A stretch of 64,000 bases of DNA. Source: Sphingosinicellaceae bacterium (GTDB lineage: Bacteria; Pseudomonadota; Alphaproteobacteria; Sphingomonadales; Sphingomonadaceae). Numbering within the stretch: the first letter of the stretch is position 1; each line of letters starts with the position of its first letter. Below, in pieces: positions 8,106 to 18,005 of the stretch. The position numbers were made by a program, and so were the translations under genes. The notes beneath the pieces were generated by a model. It was given only the letters and a program-made list of their open reading frames with translations. It was not told the origin of the DNA and searched no databases. Location: positions 1,875,001-1,939,000 of the forward strand of contig CP079108.1 of assembly GCA_019285715.1 (NCBI GenBank), in the 5' to 3' direction.

Positions 8106-11087
8106 TCAGCTGCCGAACGGCACGGCGATAGTCAGCTCGATCCGTCGACGGCGCGGGTCGCCGTAATAGCTATAGCCGGTTGTGTTCGGATCGGTGACGG
8201 TCGGCGGCCGGTGATCGAGCAGGTTGACGATGCCGAGGCGCAGCTGCGTCCCGCGCGGCACATATCCGCGCCATCCATCCGCAAATTCGTAGGCACCCGA
8301 GAAATCGACGTAGAACTGCGCGGGGATGAAATTGCTTCCCTGGTACGCCAGCAGCTGCGCGTTCCGAACCGGTGACGCCGCAGTCGCGACCTGGTAATGC
8401 GCGTAATACTGGCCGTTCAAGCCAAGCCTCAACGATCCCGACGACCAGTCGAAGCCACCGTTGCCGCGCCATTCGAGCGGTCCGTCGCTGTAGCCGACGC
8501 GCTCGAGGTGTGGCTGGCCCGGGCCGCTTTGCTGCCAGTAGCGAGGTTCCCAGGTTGCATTGGCGTAGACGCGGAATGTCCCGTGCTTCGTCATCAGCGG
8601 ATAGTCGATGTTGAGATCGAGCGCATCGATCCGGCTCCGCGCGATGTTGCCGGTGGTCAAGTCGACGCGGGTAACACGGCCACCGGTAAAACCGAGCGCC
8701 TGGTCGGCGGCGGTCAGCGGCGCGCGCTCGATCCGACCCGGATACAGGCTCTCGTCAGCGAGCAGGCCCAGCACCGAGACACCTGGCAGCCGACCGATCT
8801 CGCCGCGCTTGTCGATCCGCGTGAAGTCGGCGGAGGCGCGCAAACCGTCGTCGCCGAATGGCGTGACGACGATTCCGGCCGACAGGCTGCGGGCGTGTTC
8901 GGGCCGGAGCGTCTCAGCACCGCCGAAGACATATTGGTAATCGCTGCCGCCGCCGATCGGCTGTCCGCCGCGTTTGGGATCGGGTTCGCCGCCCGATCGG
9001 CGCAGCGTCGTCGAACCGATCTGGGCGACCGAGGGTGGCAGGATGCCCGTCGAGACGCTGGCGCGCAGCATGAGGTCGTCGATCGGTCGGAACTTGCCAC
9101 CGACAGTATAGGCCAGCGCGGTGTTGCGGTTCTCGATCGGCGGCGCGTCGAGGCTGACCAGCGTGATCGTGGCGGGCAATGTCGTCTTGACGGTGTCGCG
9201 GCGCAGCGCGAGCTGGACTTCGAGGTTGCGGAGCAGGCCGCCCGCACCGCTGATCGGTAGGCGCAGCTCTCCCAAAAGCGAACCGGTTCGCTGAATAATT
9301 CGGGGCAGGTTGATACTCAGCCGGGACGTGCCGGTGTCCGCCAATGTGTAGGTCGACGCGGCGGTATGCTCGCGGCGCTGCTCTGCCGACAACGATAGCG
9401 TTGCGGGGCCACCGGGCAGGTCGAGCAGCGGACCCGCCAGCCGCAGCGTACCGTCGTTCAGTCGGCTGACCTGCCGACTGAACGAACGCTCGGTTCGGCC
9501 ATAGCTGTTCAGCGCCGCCACGAAGGCGCCCCAATCGCCGAGCGGATCGAGCGTCGCGCGACCGGCGACCGGCGTGCCGTAGCTATAAGCGAGATAGCGA
9601 TAGTCGCCCGAGCTGTTGCGAGCCGTGCGGCTCGTCTGGCGGGCGAACCCGCCGGTATATTCGAGGTTGGCCCGCCATTGCCTGGGCAGTGCCGCGATCA
9701 GGCCGCCGGTATAGCGGAGCACGTGGATGTCGGTGGCTTGCGTCGCCGCCACCGAACTCTGCGGAAACGACAGGTGGATGTCCTGCTGAAACGGGTTTGT
9801 CGGGCTGTCGGCGGCGATGAAGTCGGTCACGCCCTGGGGCCGGCCATCGAAGCGGCCATTGTCGCGCGTGTCGATGACGTCGACGATCGCCTCGATACCC
9901 GAACCGCCGAAACGGTGCCGGGCGTTGAACAATATGCCTTGCCGACGTGGTCGACTGACAATTTGGTCGCGTTTGCCGCCGAGTCCATCCGACAAGCGAA
10001 GGTCGATACGCCCGGCATTGGCGAGAAGCAGCGCGTTGCGCTGGTCGGTATTGCCGCCGAGGCCGAGCGGCAGCGAGGTGATGCTGCTGCCCAGCGCAGC
10101 GCCGCCGAAGCGCTGGTCGAGCACCAAATTGTCGGCGCCGAACACGTTGATGCCGGCGCCGCCGGGGAGGCTGGCGAGGAGCGTCGACGGGTCGTTGGCA
10201 TATTGGCGTTTGGCAGCGCGCTCGATATAGTCGCGGTCGCCGTAGCGGAGCGTGCCGCCGTCGCTCTTGCTGAAGGCGAACATGATATCGGTTTGCCCGT
10301 GGTCGGGGGTGAACCCGAGACGGGTTTGCAGACGCACCTCGGGTGCGTCGCCACGCGTGGTCAGGCCGGTCGTGAGGGTGGCGTCGGCACCGCGGTAGTT
10401 GCGCCTGAGGATCAGGTTGACGACTCCCGAGGTCGCGCCGGGCCCGTAGATACCGCCGGCGGTCGCGGTCAGCGTCTCGATACGATCGATGGCGTCGATC
10501 GGAATGCCGTTGATGTCGGGTTGGTTGAACGCATAGGGTATACCCGGCAGGCTCGGCATCCGGCGTCCGTCGACCAGCACCAGCATTTGTGCCGTCCCGA
10601 GACCCCGCAGGTTGATCTCCGAACGGGTCGTTCCGAACCCGGTAGAGAAATCCTGCGCCGGGCTGGCGATCTGCGCATTCGCGGGTAGCCGGGACCGCGT
10701 GAATTCCTGGATGCTGCCACTATGCGAGTCCTCGATCTCGCGGCGGGTCGACACCTGATAGGGCTGGATGTCGTCTTCGCTGCGCCGGATATCGCCGTTC
10801 TGCGCCCGATGCCCGACGACAAGAATCTCGGGGATCGTATCTACCGGATCAGGTAGTTGGGGAACGGGCGTGTCGGCAATGGCATTGATCACGAATGCGC
10901 CGTCGCCAGTCCGATGGAAGCCAAGGTTCGAGCCAGCCAGTAATGTCGTCAGCGCCGTCTCGACACTCATCCTGCCGTTCAGCGCGCGACTTGAACGAGC
11001 CCCGATCAACGCTTCGGAAAATAGGATGTCGATAGCCGACTGCTTGGCGAGATCGGTCAGCGCCGCCGACAGCTTGGCTTCAGCCAC
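8106..11087 (-). CDS. TonB-dependent receptor with N-terminal STN domain
   Basis: 993 aa from a GTG at 11087. Residues 1-75 form an STN signalling domain (LSAALTDLAKQSAIDILFSEALI), 125-260 the plug (QMLVLVDGRRMPSLPG, IDRIETLTATAGGIYGPGATSGVVNLILRR) and the rest the outer-membrane barrel, ending ELTIAVPFGS. It would import an unknown ligand and signal through FecR to the sigma factor. The start is problematic: the frame stays open upstream only to a TAG near 11136, and that stretch (GQANAGTCSISVAEAKLS) looks like the end of a signal peptide whose beginning is absent. A 5' truncation or an upstream frameshift is likely, so the gene may be non-functional. The receptor-first order differs from the usual fecI-fecR-receptor arrangement. 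Confidence 0.88.
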   Translation of the reverse strand: MAEAKLSAALTDLAKQSAIDILFSEALIGARSSRALNGRMSVETALTTLLAGSNLGFHRTGDGAFVINAIADTPVPQLPDPVDTIPEILVVGHRAQNGDIRRSEDDIQPYQVSTRREIEDSHSGSIQEFTRSRLPANAQIASPAQDFSTGFGTTRSEINLRGLGTAQMLVLVDGRRMPSLPGIPYAFNQPDINGIPIDAIDRIETLTATAGGIYGPGATSGVVNLILRRNYRGADATLTTGLTTRGDAPEVRLQTRLGFTPDHGQTDIMFAFSKSDGGTLRYGDRDYIERAAKRQYANDPSTLLASLPGGAGINVFGADNLVLDQRFGGAALGSSITSLPLGLGGNTDQRNALLLANAGRIDLRLSDGLGGKRDQIVSRPRRQGILFNARHRFGGSGIEAIVDVIDTRDNGRFDGRPQGVTDFIAADSPTNPFQQDIHLSFPQSSVAATQATDIHVLRYTGGLIAALPRQWRANLEYTGGFARQTSRTARNSSGDYRYLAYSYGTPVAGRATLDPLGDWGAFVAALNSYGRTERSFSRQVSRLNDGTLRLAGPLLDLPGGPATLSLSAEQRREHTAASTYTLADTGTSRLSINLPRIIQRTGSLLGELRLPISGAGGLLRNLEVQLALRRDTVKTTLPATITLVSLDAPPIENRNTALAYTVGGKFRPIDDLMLRASVSTGILPPSVAQIGSTTLRRSGGEPDPKRGGQPIGGGSDYQYVFGGAETLRPEHARSLSAGIVVTPFGDDGLRASADFTRIDKRGEIGRLPGVSVLGLLADESLYPGRIERAPLTAADQALGFTGGRVTRVDLTTGNIARSRIDALDLNIDYPLMTKHGTFRVYANATWEPRYWQQSGPGQPHLERVGYSDGPLEWRGNGGFDWSSGSLRLGLNGQYYAHYQVATAASPVRNAQLLAYQGSNFIPAQFYVDFSGAYEFADGWRGYVPRGTQLRLGIVNLLDHRPPTVTDPNTTGYSYYGDPRRRRIELTIAVPFGS

Positions 11088-11135
11088 ACTGATGCTGCAA
11101 GTCCCCGCATTGGCCTGTCCCCGCCCGGAAATAGG

Positions 11136-11482
11136 CTAAGCGAAATTCAAGCCGATGGGCAGTGGGATTTCGCCAGCGGCTGCGTCTAACTCGACGAGCA
11201 ATAATGGAGAATTGTGCTTGGCGCGCAGGGAAAGGACGGGGCGACGGAAGTCGAGTTGCTGTATCAGATGGTGGTCACAGTGGAGCTGCCCCAGCCGCCC
11301 GCTATCAATCGCAAACGCAACTCGGCCGGCGTTATACAGGTGGCACCGCGCCACGCGGCTCCCATTGAATGGCGGCCTATGGGCGCTAGCAGCCGCCGTC
11401 GAGCCACCCCGCCTTCAACTCCTGACTCCCCCGCTGTCTTTTCGGGGTGACGCCGTCCCCCCAACCCGCCACAAGCCGCCGC
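11136..11482. other. Intergenic stretch without a supported gene
   Basis: About 350 bases between the TonB receptor and the DUF808 gene. A minus-strand frame of 72 codons (11136-11354) exists, but its product matches nothing I recognise and it does not supply the missing receptor signal peptide in any frame. No repeat, tRNA or convincing promoter is visible. Confidence 0.5.
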
Positions 11483-12430
11483 ATGGCCGGTGGACTTGTA
11501 GCTCTCCTCGACGACGTGGCGATGATCGCGAAGCTGGCGGCGGCGTCGCTCGATGACGTCGCGGGGGCGGCGGGGAAGGCGAGCCTGAAGGCGGCGGGCG
11601 TCGTCATCGACGATACCGCGGTGACGCCGCGCTACGTCACCGGGCTGACCCCCGACCGCGAACTGCCGATCATCGGCAAGATCGCGTGGGGCTCGCTGAA
11701 GAACAAGTTGCTGTTCCTGCTGCCGGCGGCGCTGCTGATCGATGCGTTCGCGCCGTTCCTGCTGACCCCGCTGCTGATGATCGGCGGCACCTACCTCTGC
11801 TACGAGGGCACCGAGAAGATCGTCGAACTGGTGTTCGCGCATGGTCACGCCCTCGACGAGGAGGAGGGTAGCGCCGACCCCGCGACGCTCGAGGCGCAGA
11901 AGGTGTCGGGCGCGATCCGCACCGACTTCATCCTGTCCGCCGAGATCATGGCGATCGCGCTGGGCGAGGTCGCCGAGGAGCCGTTCGCGACCCAAGCGGC
12001 GGCGCTGGCCGCGGTCGCGGTCGCGATCACCGTCGGAGTTTACGGGGTCGTCGGGCTGATCGTGAAGATGGACGATATCGGGCTCCACCTTGCCAAGCGC
12101 GGCTCGGCGGCGGTGAAGGCGCTCGGGCGCGGCTTGGTCAAGGCGATGCCGGTGCTGCTGACCGCGCTGGCGGGCATCGGCGTCGCGGCGATGATCTGGG
12201 TCGGCGGCGGCATCCTGGTGCACGGCCTCGCCAAGTACGGGGTCACGTGGCCGGAGCATGTCATCCACGCCGGCGCGGTCGCGAGCGGTGACGCGGTGCC
12301 GGCCGTGCGCGGCGTGATGGAGTGGCTGGTCACGGCGGCAGGATCGGGCGTCGTTGGTCTGGCGGCGGGAGCGGCCGTGGTCGCGGCGATGCTGGTCTAC
12401 CACCGCATCCGGCCTGCCCCCGCCCACTGA
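11483..12430 (+). CDS. DUF808 (YedI-family) integral membrane protein
   Basis: About 315 aa from the ATG at 11483, which begins MAGGLVALLDDVAMIAKLAA as DUF808 proteins do; an earlier in-frame ATG at 11447 would add 12 unlikely residues. The signature segments DRELPIIGKIAWGSLKNKL and TDFILSAEIMAIALG are present, with several membrane spans (LLFLLPAALLIDAF, VAVAITVGVYGVVGLIV, the C-terminal LAAGAAVVAAMLVY). The function of the family is unknown. It is followed after 61 bases by the CorA-like gene on the same strand. Confidence 0.9.
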   Translation: MAGGLVALLDDVAMIAKLAAASLDDVAGAAGKASLKAAGVVIDDTAVTPRYVTGLTPDRELPIIGKIAWGSLKNKLLFLLPAALLIDAFAPFLLTPLLMIGGTYLCYEGTEKIVELVFAHGHALDEEEGSADPATLEAQKVSGAIRTDFILSAEIMAIALGEVAEEPFATQAAALAAVAVAITVGVYGVVGLIVKMDDIGLHLAKRGSAAVKALGRGLVKAMPVLLTALAGIGVAAMIWVGGGILVHGLAKYGVTWPEHVIHAGAVASGDAVPAVRGVMEWLVTAAGSGVVGLAAGAAVVAAMLVYHRIRPAPAH

Positions 12431-12491
12431 GGTCGACGCGCACGATCGGCGGGAGTACGCCTGAGGCTACCGGTGGAGGCGGAGCGATCCC

Positions 12492-13505
12492 GTGGACGAA
12501 GCGATGACGACAACCCCGACAGTCCTCGCCAGCTTCCGACCGGGGCTCGTCTGGGGCTTCGATTTCGTCGACGGCATGGCGCGCATGATCGAGGCCGAGG
12601 GACCACCGCTCGATGCCGCGGGACCGGCCGGGGGCATGCGCTGGCTCCACGTCAATCTCGCCGACCAGTGGACCCGGCGCTGGATCGAGGCGGCGGCGAT
12701 CCCGCCGGCCGCGCGCGAGCTGATGCTGTCCACCGACCACCACCAGCGCATGATCGTCGTCGACGACGCCGTCGCCTGCGTGGTTCACGATTTCGAGCGC
12801 GATTTCAACGCCGAGACGGTGGCACGGATCGGCGCAATGTCGTTCGTACTGACGCCGACGCTGATGGTCACGGCTCGGCAGCATCCTTTGTGTGCCGGCG
12901 ACATCGTCTACCAGCGCATCCAGTCGGGCACCCGCCTGACCAGCCCTGCCGCGGCGCTCGAACTGATGATCAACGCCATCGTCGAGATTGGCAGCCGGCA
13001 GAAGGATGCTCTGCTTGCAACTGTCCAGGCCAGCGAGGATGCGCTGATGGAACACAACCGCGCGCCGGACAATCGGGTATTGTTCGGGGTGCGCCGCCGT
13101 GCCGTGCTGCTGCGGCGGCAACTCGGCGGCCTGCGCGGCGTGCTCGGCCGGCTCGAGCGCGACGAGGACCTGCCCGAGGCTCTGCTGCCGAGCGTCGAGC
13201 GGCTGGCGCAGCGGGCCGCGGCGCTCGACGGCGATGTCGTGCTGCTCGACAGCAACCTCCGCCAGCTGCGGGAGGAGGTCGACGTGCAGACCGCGGCGCG
13301 GACCAACCAGAACCTGTACATCCTGTCGATCCTGACCGCGCTGCTGCTGCCCGCGACGCTGGTCACCGGGTTCTTCGGGATGAACACCGGCGGGCTGCCG
13401 CTGGCGACCGGCGGGCACGGCACCTGGCTCGCGCTGATCCTCTCGGTCGGCTCGTCGCTGGCGGTCTATGTCTGGCTGGCGCGGCGCGGATTCTTCGGTA
13501 GTTGA
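12492..13505 (+). CDS. CorA/ZntB-family divalent cation transporter
   Basis: 337 aa. A long cytoplasmic N-terminal domain with the funnel helix (about 150-270) is followed by two membrane spans at the C-terminus. The pore signature GMNTGG lies between them, after LYILSILTALLLPATLVTGFF. CorA imports Mg2+ and ZntB relatives move Zn2+; family placement alone does not decide the ion. A MARMIEAEG-type N-terminal strand as in ZntB proteins favours that branch. The start ATG is in a weak context; the next in-frame ATG (TTTPTV) is four codons on. Confidence 0.88.
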   Translation: MDEAMTTTPTVLASFRPGLVWGFDFVDGMARMIEAEGPPLDAAGPAGGMRWLHVNLADQWTRRWIEAAAIPPAARELMLSTDHHQRMIVVDDAVACVVHDFERDFNAETVARIGAMSFVLTPTLMVTARQHPLCAGDIVYQRIQSGTRLTSPAAALELMINAIVEIGSRQKDALLATVQASEDALMEHNRAPDNRVLFGVRRRAVLLRRQLGGLRGVLGRLERDEDLPEALLPSVERLAQRAAALDGDVVLLDSNLRQLREEVDVQTAARTNQNLYILSILTALLLPATLVTGFFGMNTGGLPLATGGHGTWLALILSVGSSLAVYVWLARRGFFGS

Positions 13506-13593
13506 GCGGGGTACGGTCGTGATCGCGCGTTGCCCCGGCCCGCGCCATCTACTAGATATGGTGCCGTTCCGACGCCAGCCACACGAGTCCGCC

Positions 13594-14046
13594 ATGTCGA
13601 TCATCGCCATCGCCAGTGATCACGCCGGCTTCGCGCTCAAGACGGTGCTGGCCGACCAGCTCCGGGCTGCCGGCGAGACCGTCCTCGACCTCGGTACGAA
13701 CAGCGAGGCGTCGGTCGACTACTCCGACTACGGGTTCGCCGTCGCCAACGCGGTTGTGTCGGGGCGGGCAGGGCGGGGCATCGCGATCTGCGGGTCGGGC
13801 ATCGGCATCTCGATCGCCGCCAACCGCGTGCCGGGCATCCGCGCCGCGCTGTGCACCAGCGGCCTGATGGCGCGTTTTTCGCGGACCCACAACGACGCCA
13901 ACATCCTCGTCCTCGGCAGCCGCATCATCGGCGTCGAGGTCGCGAAGGATTGCGTCGAAGAGTTCCTTAACACCGCATTCGAGGGCGGCCGCCACGCGGC
14001 GCGCACCGCCAAGCTCGATCAATCCTTCCGGGAGGCAGCAGAATGA
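13594..14046 (+). CDS. rpiB: Ribose-5-phosphate isomerase B
   Basis: 150 aa from ATG 13594 (the open frame extends further upstream without relatedness). RpiB interconverts ribose-5-phosphate and ribulose-5-phosphate. Seen: the N-terminal [13 protein letters not shown], the catalytic region [19 protein letters not shown] with its Cys, and [23 protein letters not shown]. The stop overlaps the glyA start (ATGA at 14043-14046), a coupling common in alphaproteobacteria. Confidence 0.95.
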   Translation: MSIIAIASDHAGFALKTVLADQLRAAGETVLDLGTNSEASVDYSDYGFAVANAVVSGRAGRGIAICGSGIGISIAANRVPGIRAALCTSGLMARFSRTHNDANILVLGSRIIGVEVAKDCVEEFLNTAFEGGRHAARTAKLDQSFREAAE

Positions 14047-15347
14047 GCAGCGCACCAGCAGTCGCGATGCGCCCCGAGGGCTTCTTCGAGGACGGCGTCG
14101 CGACGGTCGATCCCGCAGTGTCCGCCGCGATCGACAGCGAGCTCGACCGCCAGCAGAACCAGATCGAGCTGATCGCGTCGGAGAACATCGTCAGCCGCGC
14201 CGTGCTCGAGGCCCAGGGCTCGGTGTTCACCAACAAGTACGCGGAAGGCTATCCGGGCAAGCGCTATTACCAGGGCTGCGCGCCGTCCGATGCGGTCGAG
14301 ACGCTGGCCATCGAGCGCGCCAAGCAGCTGTTCCACTGCAGCTACGCCAACGTCCAGCCGCACTCCGGCGCGCAGGCGAACGGCGCGGTAATGCTGGCGC
14401 TGGTCAAGCCCGGCGAGACCATCCTCGGCATGAGCCTCGACGCGGGCGGCCACCTCACCCACGGCGCTGCACCGGCAATGTCGGGCAAGTGGTTCAACGC
14501 GGTCCAGTACGGCGTCCGCCGCGAGGACCATTTGATTGACTATGACGAGGTCGAGCGCCTCGCCCGCGAGCACCAGCCGGTGCTGATCATCGCCGGCGGC
14601 TCGGCCTATCCGCGGGTCATCGACTTTGCCCGCTTCCGGCAGATCGCCGATGCCGTCGGGGCTAAGCTGATGGTCGACATGGCGCACTTCGCCGGTCTGG
14701 TCGCCGCTGGGCTGCACCCGAGCCCGTTGCCGCATGCCGACGTCGTCACCACGACCACCCACAAGACGCTCCGTGGCCCCCGCGGCGGCATGATCCTGTC
14801 GAACGACGAGGCGCTGGGCAAGAAGTTCAACTCGGCGGTCTTCCCCGGCATGCAGGGCGGCCCGCTGATGCACGTCATCGCGGCCAAGGCGGTCGCGTTC
14901 GGCGAGGCGCTGCGGCCCGAGTTCCGTGACTATAGCGCCGCCGTCATTGCGAACGCCAAGGTGCTCGCGGCGAAGCTCGTCGAGCGTGGCTGCGCGGTCG
15001 TTGCGGGCGGTACCGACACCCACCTCGCGCTGATCGACCTTAGCCCCAAGGGCATCACCGGCAAGGACGCCGACGAGGCGCTCGAGCGCGCCGGCATCAC
15101 CTGCAACAAGAACGGCGTGCCCTTCGACCCGCTGCCACCGACCAAGACCAGCGGCATCCGCGTCGGCTCGCCCGCCGGCACGACCCGCGGCTTCGGCCTC
15201 GCCGAGTTCGCGGCCATCGGCGACATGATCGCGGACGTTCTGGACGGACTGAGCGCCAACGGCGAAGCGGGCAATCATGAGGTCGAGGCGACTGTCAACG
15301 TCCGGGTCCGGGCGCTGTGCGCGCGCTTCCCGATCTACCCGGCGTGA
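14043..15347 (+). CDS. glyA: Serine hydroxymethyltransferase
   Basis: 434 aa, full length. It converts serine and tetrahydrofolate to glycine and methylene-THF. Seen: the N-terminal [20 protein letters not shown], the substrate segment [10 protein letters not shown], the PLP-lysine motif [13 protein letters not shown], and a C-terminal [16 protein letters not shown]. It is coupled to rpiB by a four-base overlap. A palindromic repeat follows directly after the stop. Confidence 0.97.
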   Translation: MSSAPAVAMRPEGFFEDGVATVDPAVSAAIDSELDRQQNQIELIASENIVSRAVLEAQGSVFTNKYAEGYPGKRYYQGCAPSDAVETLAIERAKQLFHCSYANVQPHSGAQANGAVMLALVKPGETILGMSLDAGGHLTHGAAPAMSGKWFNAVQYGVRREDHLIDYDEVERLAREHQPVLIIAGGSAYPRVIDFARFRQIADAVGAKLMVDMAHFAGLVAAGLHPSPLPHADVVTTTTHKTLRGPRGGMILSNDEALGKKFNSAVFPGMQGGPLMHVIAAKAVAFGEALRPEFRDYSAAVIANAKVLAAKLVERGCAVVAGGTDTHLALIDLSPKGITGKDADEALERAGITCNKNGVPFDPLPPTKTSGIRVGSPAGTTRGFGLAEFAAIGDMIADVLDGLSANGEAGNHEVEATVNVRVRALCARFPIYPA

Positions 15348-15359
15348 GTATGCCCCCCC

Positions 15360-15433
15360 GTCATCCCCGCGCAGGCGGGGACCCATCCCCCCGAAATGCC
15401 GGGCTGATGGGTCTCCGCCTGCGCGGGGATGAC
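15360..15433. repeat. Palindromic intergenic repeat, type A
   Basis: Two arms of about 27 bases, GTCATCCCCGCGCAGGCGGG continuing to ACCCAT and its near-perfect inverse, flank a short centre. Same family as 39290-39382. It sits between glyA and nrdR, 28 bases before the nrdR start, and could fold into a strong hairpin. Confidence 0.9.
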
Positions 15434-15460
15434 GGCCAGATTCTCAGCGTGTTGCGCTAG

Positions 15461-15955
15461 ATGCGCTGCCCATTCTGCCTGCACGACGACAGCCAGGTTA
15501 AAGACTCGCGCCCGACCGAGGATAGCGCCGCGATCCGGCGCCGGCGGCAGTGCCCGGCGTGCGGCGCGCGCTTCACGACCTTCGAGCGGATCCAGCTACG
15601 CGAACTGACCGTGGTCAAGAAGTCGGGCAAGCGCGAAACCTTCGACCGCGACAAGCTCGCGCGTTCCATCGAGATCGCCTGCCGCAAGCGCCCGATCGAC
15701 GAGGGCAAGATCGAGCGGCTGGTGTCGGGCGTCGTCCGCCGCCTCGAATCCGTCGGCGAGAGCGAGATCAACGTCGGCACCATCGGCGAAATGGTGATGG
15801 AGGGCCTGCAGGCGCTCGATCCGGTCGCCTACATCCGTTTCGCCAGCGTTTACCGCGACTTCCGCGAAGCCCGCGACTTCGAGACCTTCGTCGGCACCCT
15901 GTCGAGCTCGGTGGTACCGCTGCCGACCCGCCGGCTGGCACGCGAGGCGGAGTGA
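15461..15955 (+). CDS. nrdR: Transcriptional repressor NrdR
   Basis: 164 aa. NrdR binds NrdR boxes at ribonucleotide reductase genes and senses ATP/dATP. Seen: the zinc ribbon [18 protein letters not shown] with the second pair CPACGARF, then an ATP-cone domain from about residue 45 ([19 protein letters not shown]) to [18 protein letters not shown]. It is slightly long at the C-terminus. Its stop overlaps the GTG of the trmJ gene, giving nrdR-trmJ coupling downstream of glyA. Confidence 0.96.
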   Translation: MRCPFCLHDDSQVKDSRPTEDSAAIRRRRQCPACGARFTTFERIQLRELTVVKKSGKRETFDRDKLARSIEIACRKRPIDEGKIERLVSGVVRRLESVGESEINVGTIGEMVMEGLQALDPVAYIRFASVYRDFREARDFETFVGTLSSSVVPLPTRRLAREAE

Positions 15956-16686
15956 CCCAGTCACCACCGGCGGTCATCCTCGCCCGCCCGCAGCTCGGCC
16001 AGAACATCGGGGCGTGCGCACGCGCGATGCTTAACTTCGGGCTGACCGACCTGCGGCTGGTGGCACCGCGCGACGGCTGGCCCAACCCCGATGCCGGCCC
16101 GGCGGCGAGTGGCGCGGACAGCGTGCTGGCGGGGGCCCGGGTGTTCGATACCGTCCAGGCGGCGATCGCCGATCTTGGTTATGTCTATGCGACGACGGTG
16201 CGCGGGCGCGAGCTGACCCGCCCGGTGGTGACGCCCGCCGGAGCCGCTACCGAAATGCGGGCACGTCCGGCGAAATCGGGCCTGTTGTTTGGGGCCGAGC
16301 GTTCTGGATTGCTGACCGAGGAACTGGTCATCGCCCATGCGATCCTGACGATTCCGGTCAACCCGGCGTTCGGCTCGCTTAATATCGCGCAGGCGGTATT
16401 GCTGACGGCTTATGAATGGTTTCGGGTCGGTGACTCGACGCCGGCATCGGCTCTGGCGAACTACGCGGTGCCAGCACCGCACGCTGAACTCGAGGGTCTG
16501 ATCGAGGCGACCAGCGAGGCGCTGGCGGTCGCCGGCTACTTCGCGCCGCCGGAAACGGTTGCCGCTAAGCGCCTGACATTGCGGAACCTGCTCACGCGTC
16601 CTGCCTATTCCGGCAAGGAGGTGCGGACGTTGCGCGGCATGATTACGGCGCTTGGCAAGGGCCGAGGTCCCCGCCGGCAACCTTAG
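15952..16686 (+). CDS. trmJ: tRNA (Cm32/Um32) 2'-O-methyltransferase, TrmJ family
   Basis: 244 aa from the GTG at 15952, which overlaps the nrdR stop. SPOUT-fold methyltransferase: N-terminal [20 protein letters not shown], then the knotted SAM-binding motifs [15 protein letters not shown] and [18 protein letters not shown]. TrmJ modifies position 32 of the anticodon loop. The C-terminal helical region ends in the conserved [11 protein letters not shown]-like segment. The stop lies in the loop of a hairpin shared with the convergent ctrA gene. Confidence 0.9.
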   Translation: MTQSPPAVILARPQLGQNIGACARAMLNFGLTDLRLVAPRDGWPNPDAGPAASGADSVLAGARVFDTVQAAIADLGYVYATTVRGRELTRPVVTPAGAATEMRARPAKSGLLFGAERSGLLTEELVIAHAILTIPVNPAFGSLNIAQAVLLTAYEWFRVGDSTPASALANYAVPAPHAELEGLIEATSEALAVAGYFAPPETVAAKRLTLRNLLTRPAYSGKEVRTLRGMITALGKGRGPRRQP

Positions 16687-16698
16687 CTACCGGCGGGG
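16669..16698. terminator. GC-rich hairpin between convergent trmJ and ctrA
   Basis: A nine-base perfect stem (CCCCGCCGG / CCGGCGGGG) with a 12-base loop. It spans the trmJ stop and lies 31 bases beyond the ctrA stop, so it could work for both strands. There is no run of T on either side, so factor-independent termination is not certain. Confidence 0.45.
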
Positions 16699-16729
16699 CT
16701 CGTCGTTCAGGTCAGGTCGGTAATCGCCC

Positions 16730-17437
16730 TCAGGCGACGCGGACTTCGTCCATCGGGACTTCGGGATCGCGCAGCGCGTAGCCGCGGCCCCACACCGTCT
16801 CGATGCACCCGGACGCGCCGGTACCCGCCGCCGACAGCTTCTTCCGCAGCTTGCAGATGAAGACGTCGATGATCTTCAGCTCGGGCTCGTCGCGGCCGCC
16901 ATAGAGGTGAGTGAGGAACATTTCCTTGGTCAATGTCATGCCCTTGCGGAGCGACAACATCTCCAGGATCGCATATTCCTTGCCGGTGAGATGAACCCGG
17001 CGTCCGCCGACTTCGACGGTCCGGGCAGCCAGATCGACTGACATCGGTCCAGTAACCACGATCGAACGGGCATGGCCCTTCGACCGGCGCACGAGAGCGT
17101 GGACCCGCGCCAGCAGTTCGGCGCGCTGGAAAGGCTTGGTAACATAGTCGTCGGCACCGAGGCCGAAGCCAGACACCTTAGCCTCGGTCTCGCCGTTGCC
17201 GGTCAGGATTATAACCGGTGTACCGATGCGAGCAACGCGCAGGCGCCTGAGCACTTCATAACCGTGAAGGTCAGGCAGAGTTAGGTCGAGAAGAATGGCG
17301 TCGTAGTCATAGACGCGAGCCAGCTCGATGCCGTCCTCGCCCGTCGCAGCCGTCTCATGCTCGAGTCCGGCACCACCGAGCATAAGCTCGATGGACCGTG
17401 ACATCAGCCGGTCGTCTTCAATAATCAGGATACGCAT
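16730..17437 (-). CDS. ctrA: Cell-cycle response regulator CtrA
   Basis: 235 aa from ATG 17437; an upstream in-frame start would add 37 residues foreign to the family. OmpR/PhoB-type regulator with receiver (IIEDD at 6-10, phosphoacceptor D51 in [23 protein letters not shown] lysine) and a winged helix. The stretches [38 protein letters not shown] and [19 protein letters not shown] are close to CtrA of other alphaproteobacteria. CtrA controls cell division, DNA replication onset and flagellar genes; in this order it often governs motility rather than viability. sciP lies 141 bases upstream on the same strand. Confidence 0.92.
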   Translation of the reverse strand: MRILIIEDDRLMSRSIELMLGGAGLEHETAATGEDGIELARVYDYDAILLDLTLPDLHGYEVLRRLRVARIGTPVIILTGNGETEAKVSGFGLGADDYVTKPFQRAELLARVHALVRRSKGHARSIVVTGPMSVDLAARTVEVGGRRVHLTGKEYAILEMLSLRKGMTLTKEMFLTHLYGGRDEPELKIIDVFICKLRKKLSAAGTGASGCIETVWGRGYALRDPEVPMDEVRVA

Positions 17438-17578
17438 TACTAACCCCCAAGCCCTGGGTTGGAAACACAACGCCCCCTCCGACGCCGGTGAACATCCGTT
17501 CACGACATCAAGTATGTTGGTTTCGCCGGCAGTAGCAAGCGTTAACAAGACCTATACCTTCGATAGTGGTCGAAATGT

Positions 17579-17872
17579 CTAGTCTGGAACCGCCTCGAAA
17601 ATTGGCCGGTAGACCTGGACGCGGGTCACCCAAAGGCCGGGGACTCCGGCGCAGGCGAGGGCTCGTTCCCACAACGCGAGCTCTTCGGCGCTGATCGAAT
17701 ATCGATTACATGCCTCGATCCGGTCGATCAATCCACCCGCGATGGCGGCGAGAATTTCAGCCTTTCGCCGGGTAACCCACCGCTTTGTTTCGGTGCCGGG
17801 CAGGTCGTTCAAGGTTAAAGGACCGTACGGACCCGGCACGGAATCGGGACGCGGGCCGACTTCGTACATCAT
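17579..17872 (-). CDS. sciP: SciP-like CtrA inhibitor (DUF1153)
   Basis: 97 aa from the ATG at 17872, which has a GGAG site eight bases upstream; a start 10 codons earlier is less likely. The core PYGPLTLNDLPGTETKRWV, then TRRKAEILAAIAGGLI and the helix ISAEELALWERAL, match DUF1153 proteins, a trihelical DNA-binding family whose Caulobacter member SciP binds CtrA and blocks activation of its promoters. Its position just upstream of ctrA in the same orientation supports the assignment. Confidence 0.85.
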   Translation of the reverse strand: MMYEVGPRPDSVPGPYGPLTLNDLPGTETKRWVTRRKAEILAAIAGGLIDRIEACNRYSISAEELALWERALACAGVPGLWVTRVQVYRPIFEAVPD

Positions 17873-18005
17873 CGTACAAACTCCAAAGCAACACACTCGC
17901 AATTTGTATGAACGGCGCTGTCTGGTGCACCTTTACGTCCGACATGTTTAACCGTGCAGTCACCAGGGACTTGACTGCAGCGACGGTCGGACTAGCTGCG
18001 GAGGC

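Noticed and set aside
11136-11354. 72-codon minus frame as the missing N-terminus of the TonB receptor
   Set aside because: It lies in another frame, shows no signal peptide end at the junction and resembles nothing known.
17520-17560. Possible CtrA box upstream of ctrA (GTTAAC near 17541)
   Set aside because: Only a half site; no second TTAA at the required seven-base gap.
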